Source: CAZCZR01 sp964503455
GTDB lineage: Bacteria; Bacillota; Clostridia; UBA1381
Direction of reading: 5' to 3'
Assembly (NCBI GenBank): GCA_964503455.1
Contig: CAZCZR010000077.1
Location: 1 to 7,197, forward strand
Length of the DNA: 7,197 nucleotides
Shown here: positions 6,362 to 7,197 of the stretch, one piece after another
Layout of the letters: the number at the start of each line of letters is the position of its first letter
How positions within the stretch are numbered: the first letter of the stretch is position 1
Program-made: the position numbers and the translations under genes
Notes under the pieces: generated by a model
The model's database searches: none
The model's input: the letters and a program-made list of their open reading frames with translations, nothing else
Told to the model about the DNA's origin: nothing

Positions 6362-6366
6362 GAGGC
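6331..6366 (+). promoter_or_regulatory. Hairpin that masks the RNHCP ribosome-binding site
   Basis: The left arm GCTTCCTAAAGTAAAT (6331-6346) pairs with 6351-6366 over 16 consecutive base pairs, including two G-U pairs (6333-6364, 6341-6356), leaving a four-base loop ATTT (6347-6350). The right arm contains the full Shine-Dalgarno AGGAGG (6360-6365), which pairs with the anti-Shine-Dalgarno-like CTTCCT (6332-6337). The ATG is at 6370, 4 nt past the stem. With the stem closed, ribosome access should be poor. The upper stem is almost all A-U and the base is G-C rich. This suggests control by ribosome stalling, ligand, temperature or reading from upstream; which one cannot be told. Confidence 0.7.
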
Positions 6367-6369
6367 AGA

Positions 6370-6690
6370 ATGAGCAAAAAAACTGAAAATCAAGGATTTG
6401 TATGCGAAAATTGCGGACAAAGGGTCGCTCCGGTTTCTGATGGCGGATATCGGAATCACTGCCCGGAATGTTTGTATTCCTTACACGTTGACATTTTACC
6501 CGGAGATAGGCGATGCGAATGTCATGGACTGATGGAGCCTAAATCAGTAGTGTATAATTCAAAAAAAGGATACCAGATAGTTCACAAATGTAAAAAATGC
6601 GGCTTTAAACGCGCAAACATTATAAATCGCAATTCAATACAGCCTGATAATTTTGAATTGATTTTAAAACTAATGTCAAAATCTGTATAA
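6370..6690 (+). CDS. RNHCP-domain zinc-ribbon protein of unknown function
   Basis: A 106-residue protein carrying the signature that names the RNHCP family: RNHCPECLYSLHVD (28-41), then PGDR (44-47) and CECHGLMEP (49-57). Cysteine pairs C12/C15, C31/C34 and C74/C77 (CKKCGFKRANI) look like zinc knuckles, probably forming one or two zinc ribbons; C49 and C51 are extra. No signal peptide or membrane segment is visible, so it should be cytoplasmic, possibly nucleic-acid binding by analogy with other zinc ribbons. The function is not known to me. The start follows AGGAGG at 6360-6365, which is buried in a hairpin. The gene is visibly richer in A/T and A/T-ending codons than leuS and araA, suggesting a separate origin. 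It converges with secG. Confidence 0.85.
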   Translation: MSKKTENQGFVCENCGQRVAPVSDGGYRNHCPECLYSLHVDILPGDRRCECHGLMEPKSVVYNSKKGYQIVHKCKKCGFKRANIINRNSIQPDNFELILKLMSKSV

Positions 6691-6702
6691 CGAAGCGAAA
6701 CA

Positions 6703-6737
6703 AAGAACCGCCTGTCAAACGGGTGGTTCTTGATTTT
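6703..6737 (+). terminator. Terminator of the RNHCP gene
   Basis: AAGAACCGCC (6703-6712) pairs with GGTGGTTCTT (6722-6731) over 10 bp with one G-U pair. The loop is 9 nt, starting TGTCAAAC. The tail GATTTT is a short T tract, so termination may be partial; the hairpin at 6762-6812 gives a second chance. It starts 12 nt after the RNHCP stop codon. Confidence 0.65.
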
Positions 6738-6755
6738 AAAAATACCTTTATACAC

Positions 6756-6820
6756 AAAAAAATCCCCTCGCGGCGGAAATGACGCAAGGCGCATACATCC
6801 GCGTGAGGGGATATTTGTTT
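6756..6820 (-). terminator. Terminator of secG, probably bidirectional
   Basis: ATCCCCTC (6762-6769) pairs exactly with GAGGGGAT (6805-6812), and the stem can continue with GCG against CGT and further GC-rich pairing inside. On the minus strand the stem is followed by seven T (complement of 6756-6762), a classic intrinsic terminator, 11 nt after the secG stop. On the plus strand the tail ATTTGTTTTT (6813-6822) is also T-rich, so it should stop readthrough from the RNHCP side too. It separates two convergent genes. Confidence 0.85.
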
Positions 6821-6823
6821 TTA

Positions 6824-7072
6824 TTATGATGTTGTAAGAATAACGGTAACAACAGTTGTTATCAAAAACAGAATAGCTATTGTCGTGGTCATCTTGTTGT
6901 AAAGCGCGTCCTTTGTGCTGCCGCCGTTTTTGCTGAAAAACGAATCGGTAACATCATCTGTCGAGGCGCCCTGAATACCTCTCATGCCGGGATCTTTTCC
7001 CTCCTGAACAAGTACCACTACAATCAGCAGTACAGCCATTATGATATGAAGTACTATAAATACTGTGCTCAT
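6824..7072 (-). CDS. secG: SecG, protein-export translocase subunit
   Basis: An 82-residue SecG-family protein, the small inner subunit of the SecYEG channel that helps SecA-driven export across the cytoplasmic membrane. It has two hydrophobic segments at about 3-22 and 62-79 with a polar loop between. LVQEGKDPGMRGIQGAS (21-37) is the conserved post-helix motif of SecG (LxQxGKxxGxxGxxG type), followed by a Ser/Thr/Asp-rich loop. The open frame could begin 16 codons further up at 7120, but the ATG at 7070-7072 follows AAAGGAGGT at a proper distance and starts right at the first helix. No rnr or smpB, its frequent neighbours in Firmicutes, follows; it appears monocistronic with its own promoter and terminator. 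Confidence 0.93.
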   Translation of the reverse strand: MSTVFIVLHIIMAVLLIVVVLVQEGKDPGMRGIQGASTDDVTDSFFSKNGGSTKDALYNKMTTTIAILFLITTVVTVILTTS

Positions 7073-7140
7073 TGCCCTACCTCCTTTGCCTGTGGGAGTA
7101 TGTACGAGTACAAAACCCAAAAATTATAACTAACGTATCT

Positions 7141-7168
7141 ATTATATCACATTTTAAGAAAATTTCAA
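7141..7168 (-). promoter_or_regulatory. Sigma-A promoter of secG
   Basis: On the minus strand, TTGAAA (complement of 7163-7168) and a perfect TATAAT (complement of 7141-7146) are 16 nt apart. TG one base before the -10 makes it extended. Transcription would start near 7134, about 60 nt before the secG ATG. The stretch upstream (7170-7197) has runs of A and T that could act as an UP element. Spacing is one base short of ideal. Confidence 0.78.
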
Positions 7169-7197
7169 GTGTTTTTTGAAAAAAGTTTTAAAAATAT

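Larger units (their letters stand above)
6018..6369. other. 352-nt intergenic region with RNA-like structure and short open frames
   Basis: No convincing protein gene fits here. Composition shifts to A/T-rich right after araA and stays so through the RNHCP gene. The region holds a 9-bp inverted repeat (6033-6084), a near direct repeat TTGCCGGTGAT/TTGCCGGATGAT (6133-6143 and 6160-6171), a hairpin (6153-6183), a perfect 10-nt palindrome AGTGGCCACT (6189-6198), a possible three-way junction (6274-6308) and a long ribosome-site hairpin (6331-6366). A 45-codon frame from ATG 6109 to TGA 6246 has no Shine-Dalgarno and no recognised family; it may be chance or the remains of a gene. The last part (about 6270-6369) is best read as the leader of the RNHCP gene. 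Confidence 0.6.

Noticed and set aside
7073..7120. A 16-codon upstream extension of secG.
   Set aside because: It would contain the strong Shine-Dalgarno as coding sequence and add a polar stretch before the first membrane helix, unlike the family.

Overview
The window looks like chromosomal DNA of a Gram-positive anaerobe of the class Clostridia, probably an Oscillospirales/Ruminococcus-type gut bacterium. The evidence is strong Shine-Dalgarno sites (AAGGAG, AAGGAGG), near-consensus sigma-A promoters, the low-GC-Firmicute gene order yhbY-nadD-yqeK-rsfS, and leuS following directly. No rRNA, tRNA, CRISPR array or intact mobile element is visible.

Layout. Positions 1-180 are a divergent promoter region: one promoter fires left out of the window and one near-perfect sigma-A promoter fires right. 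Positions 181-4515 hold a compact rightward operon: yhbY (50S assembly factor), nadD (NAD synthesis), yqeK (HD-domain Ap4A hydrolase), rsfS (ribosome silencing factor) and leuS (leucyl-tRNA synthetase). araA (L-arabinose isomerase, 4542-6017) follows 26 nt after leuS with a strong ribosome-binding site but without any other arabinose gene. Positions 6018-6369 have no convincing gene but are rich in RNA-like structure. A small A/T-richer gene for an RNHCP-family zinc-ribbon protein follows (6370-6690). secG (complement 6824-7072) converges on it, with two terminator hairpins between them and its own promoter at the right edge.

How the genes fit together. The first five genes are a housekeeping cluster joining ribosome biogenesis and dormancy (YhbY, RsfS), nucleotide metabolism and stress (NadD, YqeK) and translation (LeuS). 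araA is a metabolic gene attached to the end of this cluster.

The most unusual part is the leader of the RNHCP gene. A 16-bp hairpin (6331-6366) pairs the whole Shine-Dalgarno sequence AGGAGG. A potential three-way junction lies just upstream (6274-6308). A 25-codon open frame (6284-6361) starts in a loop of that junction, runs through the hairpin and stops inside the Shine-Dalgarno sequence. This arrangement suggests translational control (attenuation, riboswitch or thermosensor) of a gene of unknown function that may be horizontally acquired. I could not match the leader to any RNA family I know.
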